Shown here: positions 23,660-33,770 of the stretch, piece after piece | Numbering within the stretch: position 1 is the stretch's first letter | Layout: the number at the start of each line of letters is the position of its first letter | Assembly (NCBI RefSeq): GCF_021155765.1 | Contig: NC_060106.1 | Span: forward strand, 1,557,501 to 1,621,500 | Length of the DNA stretch: 64,000 bases | Reading direction: 5' to 3' | Source: Diprion similis | Lineage: Eukaryota; Arthropoda; Insecta; Hymenoptera; Diprionidae | Translations under genes and position numbers: made by a program | The notes under the pieces: model-generated | Databases searched by the model: none | What the model saw: only the letters and a program-made list of their open reading frames with translations | What the model was told of the DNA's origin: nothing

Positions 23660-24180
23660 AGTTGAGCTCTTTCCGAAATATTTCTGCGTCTAAAGTAGGG
23701 TTGGCGTTCCTTGATTTCTACTCTAGGGGTTCTTTGGCCACATATGGGTTTGAAACCTTAATAAAAGCTGCTGCTAGCGTTGGATCTTCTGGTGAGTATG
23801 ACCAATCTGTTTTGGGAAACTGGAATCTACCTTTAAAAGCCTTAATTGACCCCCATACTTTATCAAGGCTGGTCTGTCGGCCAATAGATGAGCAAAATGT
23901 CTGGAAGCTATTACGCTTGGTATGCCTGAGAAAGTTCTTAACCACTTTCTCGAGCCCGAAGTACGCTTCCCAATTTTGGTCCGAAGTGTTATCCTTCTTT
24001 TTCCAAATGGCTATTCCCTACTCAAGGATGTGCCAAAAGGGTTATCCTTATTAGAGCACTCCTGATTTCGCCAAGGAGCTGCCGGTGGAGATCCTCTGGA
24101 CGTCTACATTCCCTAAGTACTTACCTCCGACGATCCGGAGGGAGTCTTGTACAGAGTCTACAAAATTATTATACATTCCG
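23660..24180 (-). pseudogene. LINE A linker between endonuclease and RT
   Basis: The minus-strand frame LRHTKRNSFQTFCSSIGRQT, then LDKVWGSIKAFKGRF, has the F..FC.SI...T....VW..IK pattern that precedes RT in Jockey/R1-type elements. APWRNQECS upstream matches the family's PWW-x-EC motif. Stops occur near 24060. Confidence 0.7.
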
Positions 24181-24282
24181 TTAATATTTCCTAGTGAGTA
24201 ATCGTGACCACAATTTGATTAAGGATTGAGTTCGTCGGGGAAGGTCAAACAAGAAAAATGCCTTTTGTTGCATTTTATATTT

Positions 24283-24326
24283 CAGCGACGTTTCGGCGAG
24301 CCCTGCCTGCCGTCTTCAGGCTTGTT
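24283..24326 (-). ncRNA. Hammerhead ribozyme-like core, copy 1
   Basis: The minus strand reads CTGAAGA, a GC stem (CGGC..GCCG) and then GAAACGTC. These are the conserved CUGANGA and GAAA boxes, with C17 placed after GUC. The inner stem has one weakened pair compared with copy 2. Confidence 0.6.
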
Positions 24327-24560
24327 TCTGTTCTTGGCCTTTGCTTGTTTCTTGTTTGACCTTCCCCGACGAACTCAATCCCTAATCAAATTGTGATCAC
24401 GATTACTCACTATTCAATATGTATCGGAACAATACCATGGAAGTCATGTCCAGCATGCCAAAATTACGGAACAAGACGACATCATACCGCAACACACAGA
24501 CTGTCAACACAAACAAAATAAGGAAGATTAGAGATAAGTTAGCAAAGGCCAAGAACAGGA

Positions 24561-24606
24561 AGAAGCCTGAAGACGGCAGGCAGGGCCCGCCGAAACGTCG
24601 CTGAAA
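24561..24606 (+). ncRNA. Hammerhead ribozyme-like core, copy 2
   Basis: CTGAAGA (24567-24573) is followed by a stem II of CGGC-A-GGC / GCC-C-GCCG and then GAAAC-GTC. A15.1-U16.1 and C15.2-G16.2 would form a 2-bp stem III with no loop, and AGC before CTGAAGA pairs with GCT after the cleavage C (stem I). This is the minimal hammerhead form described for Penelope-like elements. Confidence 0.65.
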
Positions 24607-24661
24607 TATAAAATGCAACAAAAGGCATTTTTCTTGTTTGACCTTCCCCGACGAACTCAAT

Positions 24662-25130
24662 CCTTAGTAAATATTTCCGTCATCGCAATGGATAGTGCGG
24701 AGCTTATGGGTTTTAACTTTTCACCAAAGGGGGTCCAGTCTATCTTCTTGAGCGAAATCCTTTCCCGACCTATAAAACTTTGAAATTCAACTCCCCTGAT
24801 TTGGATATATATCGGGAGGTGATCAATACTCAGGGGATCATCTATTACTGACCAGAACGCCCCTGCAAAAAAACGATACTGAGGCGAAGGTCAAGTCAGG
24901 GATGTTCCGCTTATTTAGCTCCACATGGATCCTGGTGGACACCCCATTGTTGAGGAGGATAAGATTGCTCTTTTCGAATGCATCTGCTAACAACTTCCCA
25001 TCTTGATTTAGGCGTTGGCTACCCCATAGCCCATGGTAGGAATTACAACAGCAAGAAATCCTGTGGACGTACCGCCGGTAGGGTCGAAGTTCCAGCCTAG
25101 AGAGAACAGACACAGGTATTCATGAATTCT
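24662..25130 (-). pseudogene. LINE A AP-type endonuclease, partial
   Basis: Minus-strand NSYHGLWGSQRLNQDGKLLA, then ILLNNGVSTRIHVELNKRNI and PDLTFAS, matches the FNAHH..WGS...G..L and LN-G-T blocks of the LINE endonuclease. After a frameshift comes WSVIDDPLSIDHLPIYIQIR with the catalytic SDH-like box (IDHLPI). The N-terminal catalytic boxes are not visible. The domain ends at MTEIFTK, at the Penelope-like insertion. Confidence 0.75.
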
Positions 25131-25209
25131 AGACAGCTAACATATCTTATGCAAGGGGATTAAAGCCCAGCCTTCGAGCGTATAAGATCGTAACCATCAA
25201 TCTCTCAAT

Positions 25210-25860
25210 ATGGAGATAATAGGGTGGAATCTGAACAGTATTGCGTCTAAGTACCACGACGTCATAAATTCAGTGAATCAATGTGATGTGTTATGCCTCA
25301 CGGAGACTAGACTGTCAATTAACTCCAAATTCAACCCGTCCATAAAGAACTTCAACCATGTCAGATAAGACAGATCAGAGGAAAACGGTGGAGGCTTATT
25401 GATTTACATACACAAGAACATCACTTATTCAAGATTAAGCTTACCAGCAGTGCCACCGGGTGTGGAAGTAATAGGCGTAGGGATAATTTGAAAAGGATCT
25501 AAATATCACGTGTTTAATGTATACATTCCTCCTCAAGTCAAGGCATCCAAAAATGAGCTAAGGACCTTGTTCAATCAAATAGGATACAAGGATAAAATGA
25601 TAATTACTTGCGACGCGACGTCAACGCCCAGCACGCAATCCTGGGGAAGCTCATTAAGAAATCCGAGAGGAGAATGGATAGCTGAAATCATTCTGGAGGT
25701 AAACCTAATAATGGTAAATAATGGTAACTACGATTCATCCGAAACCAGGTAAGGACAGCGTCCCTGACATTACCTTATTCACTAACCAATTAAGCTCTGC
25801 AACCCGATGGTAAGTCCTCCCGGATCCTAGTAGAAGTGATCATTTCCCTATCAAAACCAG
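25210..25860 (+). pseudogene. LINE D1 AP-type endonuclease
   Basis: From the ATG at 25210: MEIIGWNLNSIASKYHDVIN (Asn box), CDVLCLTETRL (catalytic Glu), GGGLLIYIHKNI, VFNVYIPPQVKASKNELRTL, then IITCDATSTPSTQSWGSSLR where the usual GDFN has decayed to CDAT. RSDHFPI (about 25835) is the C-terminal catalytic box. Stop codons lie near 25369 and 25490, and a frameshift near 25750, so it is non-functional. Confidence 0.85.
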
Positions 25861-26189
25861 TATCGTAGGAGGAAACTTTCGCAAAAAGGATACTTGTTGG
25901 AGAATAGGAACTAAGGAGGGTGTCTGGTCTCAGCTCTCAGAATCAGTCAAGGAATCAATCATAAAAGCGGAGGCGGTTAATGACGGGAACTTTCTCAAGC
26001 AATACGACAACTTTAAAGGAATAATGAAAGATTTTCTGAAAGAAGCGGGGACCGAAATGCCTAATGAGCAAGGATACGGATAGAAAAGGAGAGTCCCAAC
26101 CCCAACGCTTTGGTGGGACGAAGAGTGTAAATCATTAGTGGAGAATAGGCGCTTAACGATGAGTAGATATCTGACAGATATTGAGAAAT

Positions 26190-26404
26190 AAGGTTTTCGT
26201 AAACTCGCGCTCTATCACAAGGTACGCCTGCGTGCGCGGCCGATAAAGGGCTAGAAAAATAAGTCCGCCGAGCGCGTCACCGAACGCCCGGAAGTTAGTT
26301 AGTTGCCAGGCATACGCCAATAGTGTAAGCACGTTCTCTGTTTGAAAACAATAAACAATATTCACAAACATCCCAGCGTTCTTTTATTTCCAACCTCTGA
26401 CAAA
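26190..26404. mobile_element. 215-bp insertion flanked by 7-bp direct repeats
   Basis: GAGAAAT occurs at 26183-26189 and at 26405-26411, on either side of a segment that interrupts the LINE linker between LTMSRYLTDIEK and NWTVYQKTLKEASK. The insert has no terminal inverted repeat that I can see and no coding capacity. A solo LTR or a SINE-like insertion are both possible. Confidence 0.45.
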
Positions 26405-26411
26405 GAGAAAT

Positions 26412-27179
26412 CTAAGGCAATATTTCAATAACAGATTCTTCTCACGAAAATTGGACAGTGTACCAAAAAACGCTGAAAGAGGCTTCCAAAGGTTTTAAAG
26501 ATAAAAAGGCCAAGAGTTTCCGGGAATTTTGCAACGATTTGAATCCGTTATCAAAAATTAGTGAAATCTGGGACTGGCTTAGAGTATTTAAAAATAAGTG
26601 CTTACATTCCCCGCAAAACTCCTGGGCAAATAATAACTCAAAGGTGGGCCCGAAAATAGCCGAGGCGTTCCGAAAGCTGACCCAGATGCACCCGAATGCG
26701 TTGACTGAGGATATATATCCTCAGTCAACGCCGAATTTAACACATCACCCGGAATCAGTTAGTCGTCGATTGAAACACAGTGATACTATGGGCCAGAACT
26801 TTACAATTAACGAAGTTGCATTGGCAATAAAAAACGGGAAGTCCAAAACTGCCCCAGGAGTAGATTGCATCAGTTATCTCTTTCCCAAAAAATTACCTGC
26901 AGAAGCAGTGGCCAAAGTAAAGGATATCTATAACTGCATCCTAAGATCTGGATCAATCCCCTCGGATTGGAGGAACTATAAAGTCATTTTTATTCCGAAA
27001 CCCGGTAACAAGGGGTACAGGCCAATAGCCATGGCAAGTTGCCTTTTCAAGATTTTTGAAAGAGTCCTTAATAACAGAATGACCCGGTGGCTGGAGAACC
27101 GCAAACTAGTTTCTAGCAATTTTGGCGGTTTTGGGCGGGGTAGATCTAGTCAGGACAATTTGGCTGACCTCAAGATTAA
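26412..27179 (+). pseudogene. LINE D1 linker and RT N-terminal half
   Basis: NWTVYQKTLKEASKGFKDKK and FREFCNDLNPLSKISEIWDW form the pre-RT linker. RT motifs follow: NGKSKTAPGVDCISYLFPKK, SGSIPSDWRNYKVIFIPKPG, KGYRPIAMASCLFKIFERVL, NRMTRWLE, and NFGGFGRGRSSQDNLADLK. The frame is open to 27195, running briefly into the inserted element after TTAA at 27176-27179. A near-perfect palindrome (GACTGAGGATATATATCCTC) sits at 26703-26722. Confidence 0.85.
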
Positions 27180-27774
27180 GGCGCCGCTGAACTGACTTGA
27201 AAATATCAAATCGTGACGTCATAAATACGTGCAGCGCCTCTGAACGTTGAACGGCGAACTAAGGCCGCTGATTTCATTGGCTTGTTCTGTTAGATCCAAC
27301 CAATGATGTCAGTTACAGATCGAAACATACTTCTTGTGGATCATAAACGGGCTACTGTCACATGAAAAACGCCTATACGAATCGAGCCATGTTTACAAAA
27401 AAATAACTGATAGTATAAGTTTTCCCGGATAACGTGTGTGCTTTTGTACATACGTGTGAATCTCCCTGGCGAGGGTGAAAGAAATTGTGGAACAGTGCAA
27501 TCAGTGAATATTCAACATGCGGTAGCTCCGATCGGCCATGTTTGTTGTCGCGTGATTTTATTCACTTCATCATTCTTTATTATAAACATTATCAGCGATT
27601 TGCCTGAGCAGTGACTGAGATTCACACGTACACTATTATTCAAGCTACGATTTAAAATATTTCCGAGTAAGATTCATACTCTCGTTATCGCAGGATTCGT
27701 ATAGGCGTTTTCACCCAATTTCCCCGCTTCTGACTTCACGAAATATATATATGACATGCCAGGTCAGCGGGGCC
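27180..27774. mobile_element. Non-autonomous DNA transposon with TTAA target duplication
   Basis: TTAA at 27176-27179 and 27775-27778 flanks a 595-bp segment whose ends are inverted repeats: GGCGCCGCTGAACTGACTTG on the left and, complemented, GGCCCCGCTGACCTGGCATG on the right (16 of 20 identical). It splits the RT of LINE D1. TTAA duplication is characteristic of the piggyBac superfamily; the TIR sequence itself is not one I recognise. No transposase is present. Confidence 0.75.
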
Positions 27775-28325
27775 TTAAACTTAGAAATCGCTCGCATCCA
27801 AAAACAAAAGATGGATGTTATCTTTTTGGATATAACAGGCGCTTACGAAAATGTTAACGTAAGGATGCTAACGGAAAAGTTGAGCGGTTTTGGGATACCA
27901 GCAAAGGTCTCAAATATCATCTACACAATGTTAATAGAGAGGATTGAGAGGAACGCGATTGGATACGCGAGCGGAGGGAAAATAGGAGAAAGGACCACGA
28001 ACAAGGGCCTTCCCAGGGGTCTTATCCTCAGTCCCTAGTTATTCAATATTTACCTGTTAGGAATTGCAGGCTTGAACTCGGGCCAAGTATCCATCTCATC
28101 GTATGCAGAAATCTCAGAATCACAACATCCAACGCCAGCATTACAATAATAAGAAAGATACTGGAAAAACTTCTTTCTCTTTTGAGTGACAACCTAGCCA
28201 AGTACTATCTACAAATTTCCTACTCAAAAACAAAATTCCTAATCTTTAATTACAAAAAGACTCCCATCGGTTCAAATAAGATCTCCCTAAATATCCGAGG
28301 TAACATTTTAGAAAATGACCAGGGC
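27775..28325 (+). pseudogene. LINE D1 RT C-terminal half
   Basis: LNLEIARIQKQKMDVIFLDI (first catalytic Asp), GAYENVNVRMLTEKLSGFGI, then KGLPRGLILSP, the LPQGSxLSP box. After a stop at 28036 the DD box is degraded (SSYAEISES) near 28095. Recognisable LINE sequence fades at about 28325. Relative to the half before the TTAA element, this half is shifted by one base. Confidence 0.8.
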
Positions 28326-29330
28326 TGAACCTACCATATGGCGAAAGGAGCAGCCGCGCTAGGCGCCAAGGCCCAAGGGGCGCCTCAGTGGTAAAGGAAA
28401 ATAAATGAAAAAAATATTTATTTCGCTTTTCTATATTTTGATACCGAGCGAGTGGCCAGTATGTGAATGACTTTATCTGCTGAGGCGCGCGCGGGTCCAT
28501 TGCACGGGCCGGGCACCGTCCCCACTTCGAGATGGCGGGTAATGGCCCGAGCGCCCCGAGTTATTCTACGCGTCACCACAACTGAGCGAGTTCCCGCGCC
28601 TTCTGCGTGAAGTTTACTTGTCGGCTGATGTGCAAATAAGTAGTATTTTATTCGTTAATGTATTCTTTCAGACTTTACAGATATACCCAAGTCATTTACC
28701 TACTTTGTATTATATTGTTACAAAGGGTAAAATCACCCGTTTTACCCCCCTTTCTAATGATCTAGTAGCCGGCATATGACGCAATAAAACTAAGCCCTCG
28801 TATGTCAAAAAGTGAAGACGGTTGCTGCGCCAACCGGTATTATTGTAAAAACAGATCTGTTTCAGACTTTGAGCTGATAACACGTTCTTTACTCCAAATA
28901 CATTTTTCTCCAAGCATATTTCTCATTTAGCGCCTCTTAATTGCTCGCCTGACTAAACTTCTTACCCTCGTTTCTACTCGTTACGCTAAAAGTGTAACAA
29001 TATTATAAAATATATGCAGTAACTCTACTCACTTTGAAAGCAAATATGTATCAGAACACATTATTATGTCCAAGCAATTTGCTAGCGTTTTACGCGAACT
29101 TGGCAAACCCCCAATTTGTAAAAATCTAAACTTGATTTAGTTAATTTCATAATGTTTAACTTTTCATGATATTTGACTGTTTTAGTTTCGACATGTGATT
29201 TTTATCATTAGGAAATATTAATATTCTAAAATTCTATAACATACAGGTTTTGCCAAATTTACGTAAAATAGCACTACCTACTCCGATCACTGATTATAAC
29301 ACAGTTTTCGAGTATAAGATATAGGTATAA
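28326..29330. other. Spacer between LINE and hAT remnants
   Basis: A GC-rich block (28330-28620) contains a short inverted repeat: GCGCCTCAG..AAAG near 28380 and its complement near 28475. The rest is AT-rich with no gene recognised; the 5' flank of the ZMYM/hAT remnant may begin near 29230. Confidence 0.5.
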
Positions 29331-30905
29331 GTGAAAACTATATTACCTGTTTGTTTATTTGTTTTAGTAACATCAGTTCAAATGTTGCAAGCACCCAAAA
29401 AATTATCAGGAGCACAAAACTTGAAGCGAAAAAAACATAGAGAAGCTGATAACGAAATAAGCGCCCATCAGCTCGCCAAATATCTTAAAATTGAAGAAAA
29501 ACCGTGTTCAAGTCAATCGACAGATGACTGCATAATTACATCAGAGTATGTTCTAGATAATGTGGTGGAGATTCGGGATTTGCCCGATGTAGAAACATCT
29601 CATAATGCTGCTCCATCAGCTGCAGAAGTGACAGCCATATCAACGACCACCGCAGAAATATCTGTAGATATCGCTCAGTGGCCGACGTCCTTGTCGTCCA
29701 AAACAATAGACATCATTATATTGCAAGGCCCAAACAACGGTAAGCTGACAGATAAAGATTATCCACGGAATGAAAAAGAGCGCCATTTTTCTAATGCGCA
29801 CTTTCAACAAGTAAAAATTTCAAAATGGTTGATGTATTCAAAGTCTGAACAGAAAATTTATTGTTTTTGCTGCTATATATTCAACCAGTCTAAGCCTGTA
29901 AACTCAGTAACGTGGGCCTTAACAATTGGTCACATGATCTTCGGTACTAAAGACCCATGAAAATTCAGACGACCATCAGTCAGCTTTATTAATGTGGCTG
30001 GAAACTTCAAAAAGATTAGGGACATGTTCTGGGATTGATAAAGTCCTTCAAGTGCAACTAAAGAATGATAAATCAAGGTGGTCTTCTGTGCTGGAAAGAA
30101 CAGTAGCATTCACACTTTTTTTGGCGGAACACAACTTATCTTTTCGTGGCAGCAGTGACAAAATAAATACACCAAAGGATGGCAACTTTTTCGGTTTAGT
30201 CCAGTTATTGAGAAAATTTGATCCAGTCATGACAGAGCATTTTCGACGGATAATGCACAAGGAAACCAATCACTACTATTTCAGTAAAAATATACAAAAC
30301 GAAGTAATACATTTATTAGGAAACGAAGTCATAGGGCAGATCACATCAAAAATTAAAAAAGCCAAATATTTCTTGATTATTTTGTACACCCGATATAAGA
30401 CACACTGAACAAATGAGCGTCATATTTAGGTTTTTCGATGTTGATGAATTTTGTGTGCGTTAATGCTTCTTGACTTACAAACCTGTGACAGACTCCAGTG
30501 GAGAAGGGCTAACAGGCATTTTTTTGGATGAAATTGTTGATAAATACGACATTGATATGAATGATTGTAGAGGACAAGGTTATGACAATGAAGCAAATAT
30601 GGTTGGATAACAAAAAGGAGTTCAGAGTCGCATAACTAAAAAGTTTCCTCGGGCATTTTTAATCCTTGTGGTTGCTATAGTCTCAACCTTGTTGTGGCTG
30701 ATGCAGCTAAAACTTCAGTCAAATCGGTTTCATTGTTTGGCATCCTCCAGCGCTTGTTTGTATTTTTTTCAAACTCAACAGAGAGATGGGAAGTTATTTC
30801 GAAACATGTGAAGAGCTTAACTCTAAAAAAGGTGTGTGAAATGAATGAGGAGGTCATAAAAAAATTTGTAAATGCAAAAGTGCGTAAGCAGCGATTTAAT
30901 TAAAA
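29331..30905 (+). pseudogene. ZMYM/hAT-type transposase, decayed copy 2
   Basis: The 209-residue opening frame has a basic N-terminus (AQNLKRKKHREADNEISAHQ) and a TTF-like zinc finger region: KDYPRNEKERHFSNAHFQQV, KWLMYSKSEQKIYCFCCYIF. A second frame gives AFTLFLAEHNLSFRGSSDKI, then GLVQLLRKFDPVMTEHFRRI. After a 1-base shift near 30390 comes CTPDIRHTEQMSVIFRFFDV with the probable first catalytic Asp; then DMNDCRGQGYDNEANMVG (30560-30610), a hallmark GQGYDNxANM block, and a HSLNLVVADAA-like stretch. It is unrelated in detail to copy 1 at 17.6-19.6 kb and lacks the C-terminal part. Non-functional. Confidence 0.8.
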
Positions 30906-31330
30906 AGTATTTTCCAGATGATTTAAATAGTATACTATTATTGTTATTATTAGGAGCTCGGAGCGTACAGTGTGGATTATTTATAAGCATTGTTACATTA
31001 TCTCGTGAATCTAATAAGTACCAGTACCAAAGTTGATTATGCTTCTTGATCTTATCAATGAAAGACAAAATTTTGTTTTATTAGTTAGTAAAATGATACA
31101 AATGAATGATTTCATTATAAAAGTACTTTTTGTGATAAATAAATATACCTGATTTCCTACATATTTTGTTTGTCATTCTACATCGACTGTTTCCATAGAT
31201 ACTGCGAGGATGTGTAGTGCCAGCGAGCATGGCTGGTTTTAATCGAAAAATTAAACAGAGACTTTAGATGGTGTTGAGATATCTTCCAAGTTCTATACTG
31301 GCACGCACGACTGGTATATATTAGAGGCAA
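30906..31330. other. AT-rich spacer, nothing recognised
   Basis: This lies between the second hAT remnant and LINE D copy 2. No motif or repeat stands out. Confidence 0.5.
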
Positions 31331-32259
31331 GCAAAGGGAGCGCCATAATTGGATCTCGTTCCACCCTAAAACTTGACTCAGGCCGGCACTGAATCCAAGA
31401 GGTGAGTGGCTAGCTGACATACTCATGAACTCAAACTTCAAAATTTTGAATACAAGAGCTGCTAGAAGGATTCACCCTGTACCAGTCTAGAAAAGCGCGA
31501 CGGACATTACACTGGCCCCAACCGACATCGGATTAATCTTCAGCTCACTTTCACGATCACTTTCCAGTTGGCACAAAGAGGAGGTCTTCAGTAGAATTGG
31601 CACCAAGAGAGTTGACTGGGAAGTACTCCGAATAAAAATAATAGAAGGCTCCAGGAAGTTACCCGAAGTCAACGAACCAAATTATTTAAAGCAATAAGAT
31701 AATCTTATGCATCTCATGAAAAGCTCGCTCAAGAACACTGGAGCCATCATGCTAGACGATGCACGATGCTGGAATAAGAACCAGCCCTAGAATTTCCGCA
31801 TCCGCCAGATGGTGGGACAAGAACTGCAAGAAAGCTATAGATGCCAGAAGGGAAGTTCAAAATAGATAACTCAAATTTAACTCGGACGTAATCTGGATCA
31901 CCTTCCAAGAAGTCAGCAATCATGCAAAACAGCTATGTTATAAAAAAGCGAAAACAGGAAAACTTCCAAGAATACTGTCGCTCGCTCAACCCGAACAACA
32001 ACCTGGCGGAAATTCGGAAAGGGATCAAAGGCCTCAAGAACAGAAATCTGCACCCTCCATAGAAAACAAGGAATTCCAACCTTCTTCATGAAGATCCCCA
32101 ACTCTCATCAGAAACTCTCTATCTATTAAAAAGATATTGAACGACTGAAGTTAGCGTTTTTAAGACCAAATTTTAAGACGCATGAAGGGAGCTGTTTATT
32201 AGACGAGTTCAGAGTTTAAGGTTCCAGAGTTTGAGTTTACTCTGGACCTATCTCTATCT

Positions 32260-32995
32260 ATTAAATTATTGTGGTCCAGGTTGCCGGGAAGGTGTTTTAC
32301 GTTGTCCAGGACCAGCGCTCAGTAGTATTTGTGGTCCAGGTTGCCGAGAATATGTTTTCCGTCGTCAAGGACTAGCGCCACTTAGTTTTCGTGGTCCAGG
32401 TTGCCGGGAGTGTGTTTTCCGCATTCCAGAACCAGCGCTCCGTAGAATTCGTGGGTCAGGTCGATAGGAGGATGTTGATTGTCGTACAGGACCAGCGCTC
32501 CGTAGTTTTCGTGGTCCAGGTTGCCGGGAGTAGCGCTCCGTAGAATTCGTGGTCAGGGTGGATAGGAGGATGTTGATTGTCGTCCAGGACCAGCGATTCG
32601 TAGTTTTCGTGGTCCAGGTTGCCGGGAGTGTGTTTTCCGTAGTCCAGGATCAGCGCTCCGTAGTATTTGTGGTCCAGGTCAATAGGAGGATGTTGATTGT
32701 CGTCCAGGACCAGCGCTCCATAGTTTTCGTAGTCCAGGTTGACAGGAGTGTATTTTCCGCAGTACAGAACTAGCGCTACGTAGCATTTGTGGTCCAGGAT
32801 GACGGGAATGTATTTTCCATCGTACAGGATCAGCGCTCCGTAGTATTCGTGGTCCAGGTCGATAGGAGGATGTTGATTGTCGTCCAGGACCAGCGCTCCG
32901 TAGTTTTCGTGGTCCACGCTGCGTAGCATTCGTGGTCCAGGATGACGGGAATGTGTTTTCCGTCGTCCAGAGACAGAGCTCAGTAGTTTCGTAGT
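32260..32995 (-). repeat. 60-bp tandem repeat, block 1
   Basis: About twelve diverged copies of a 60-bp unit carry CGTGGTCCAGG, a variable middle (GTTGCCGGGAGTGTGTTTTC or GTCGATAGGAGGATGTTGAT) and CAGCGCTCCGTAGT. Two middle types alternate irregularly. On the minus strand it is open over 180 codons with a 20-residue motif like LDHEYYGALVLDDNQHPPI; plus-strand frames are also largely open. Confidence 0.85.
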
Positions 32996-33296
32996 CAAGG
33001 TTGCGAGGGGTCGTCCAGGAAAGGTACATACATTCCGAAATATACTTGCAGTATTGCCGACTGTGACGTCAGATAATCGCGTTCAGTTTTAAGTAGTCAT
33101 GGTAGCAACAAAAATAACAGTTTTAAAAAAGAGAGATAAATTGATTAAATCAGTGAAGATAAATTGATTAAATCAGTGAAATGAGTGTAAGAGTTATAAA
33201 TATTGTTAGCTCAATTTGGTTAGCAAAGTTTCTTTAATTAGAGGATGTTGGGAAGGAACTATTTCTTTTTTTGTTTTCAGGTGAACACAATGTTTA

Positions 33297-33770
33297 TTGA
33301 ATATATGGTTAAATATATTATTACACTTTCGTTATAGGATTTCTGTTACTCGTTGTACTTTCTTTGTCTGTTCTCTTTACTCTCGTTTCGCGGCAAGCCG
33401 CCGTTCTCGTTGCTGGTCTTCCACACACACTCTCGCTTTTTTTTTTGTCTTTTTCTCTTCCAACTACGCTCCTTTTCAGTCCTGCCAACCCACTATCCTT
33501 CAGTCATGCCAACTCACTATCCTTCAGTCATGCCAACTCACTATCCTTCAGTCATGCCAACTCATTATGTTTATCTCTAACAATATGGTGCCAGATGGGA
33601 ATTGTTTATTCAGGGCGATATCACAGTGTGTATATAATACTCAAGAGAATCACCTAAAGGTAAGGGAAGATATCGTTTTGTACGTTACTCAAAACTGGTG
33701 CGATTATGAAGGTTATACCGTGGGTGACGAGAGGAGGTGTTTGCCGTCGTCCAGGACCAACGCTCCGTAG
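33297..33770 (+). pseudogene. Open frame with OTU-type cysteine protease fragment
   Basis: A 157-codon plus-strand frame ends in an OTU-like motif from the ATG at 33585: MVPDGNCLFRAISQCVYN, then HLKVREDIVLYVTQNW. DGNCLFRA holds the catalytic Asp and Cys of OTU deubiquitinase-type proteases; the catalytic His region is missing because the frame runs into the tandem array at about 33730. The upstream part contains four 24-bp tandem copies read as QSCQLTIL and is unlike any protein I know. OTU domains occur in animal Helentron-type Helitrons and other transposons, so it may be element-derived rather than captured host coding. Confidence 0.6.
33477..33566 (+). repeat. 24-bp tandem repeat, four copies
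   Basis: Units start at 33477, 33501, 33525 and 33549, each CAGTCATGCCAACTCACTAT plus CCTT with few differences. The 24-bp length keeps the frame open (8 residues). Confidence 0.9.

Larger units (their letters stand above)
24192..24669. mobile_element. Penelope-like terminal repeats in inverted arrangement
   Basis: A 478-bp insert is flanked by AATATTTCC at 24183-24191 and 24670-24678, a 9-bp target duplication within the LINE A endonuclease/linker. Outer and inner segments repeat the same unit in opposite orientations: GATTGAGTTCGTCGGGGAAG, then AAGGTCAAACAAGAA, then a hammerhead-type core. No protein is encoded. Inverted pseudo-LTRs with hammerhead motifs are a known property of Penelope-like elements; assignment to that group is my inference. 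Confidence 0.65.
21487..25130 (-). mobile_element. LINE A: decayed APE-type non-LTR element with nested insertions
   Basis: Minus-strand pieces are in the order expected of one element: endonuclease (25130-24662), linker (24180-23660), RT (22745-21760) and a terminal Cys-rich segment (21720-21487). It is interrupted by a Penelope-like insertion (24192-24669) and by another LINE's 3' end (about 23650-22770). All domains carry stops and frameshifts. Confidence 0.75.
25210..28325 (+). mobile_element. LINE D, copy 1: endonuclease-RT element with two insertions
   Basis: Endonuclease (25210-25860), linker (25860-26800) and RT (26800-28320) are in plus-strand order. They are interrupted by a 215-bp insertion (26190-26404) and a 595-bp TTAA-flanked element (27180-27774). 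It shares the block NKGYRPIAMASC and other motifs with the LINE at 31.3-37.2 kb, so both belong to one family. Many stops are present. Confidence 0.85.

Noticed and set aside
24403..24660. 85-codon hydrophobic minus-strand frame
   Set aside because: It coincides with the Penelope-like terminal repeat and has no family resemblance; not treated as a gene.
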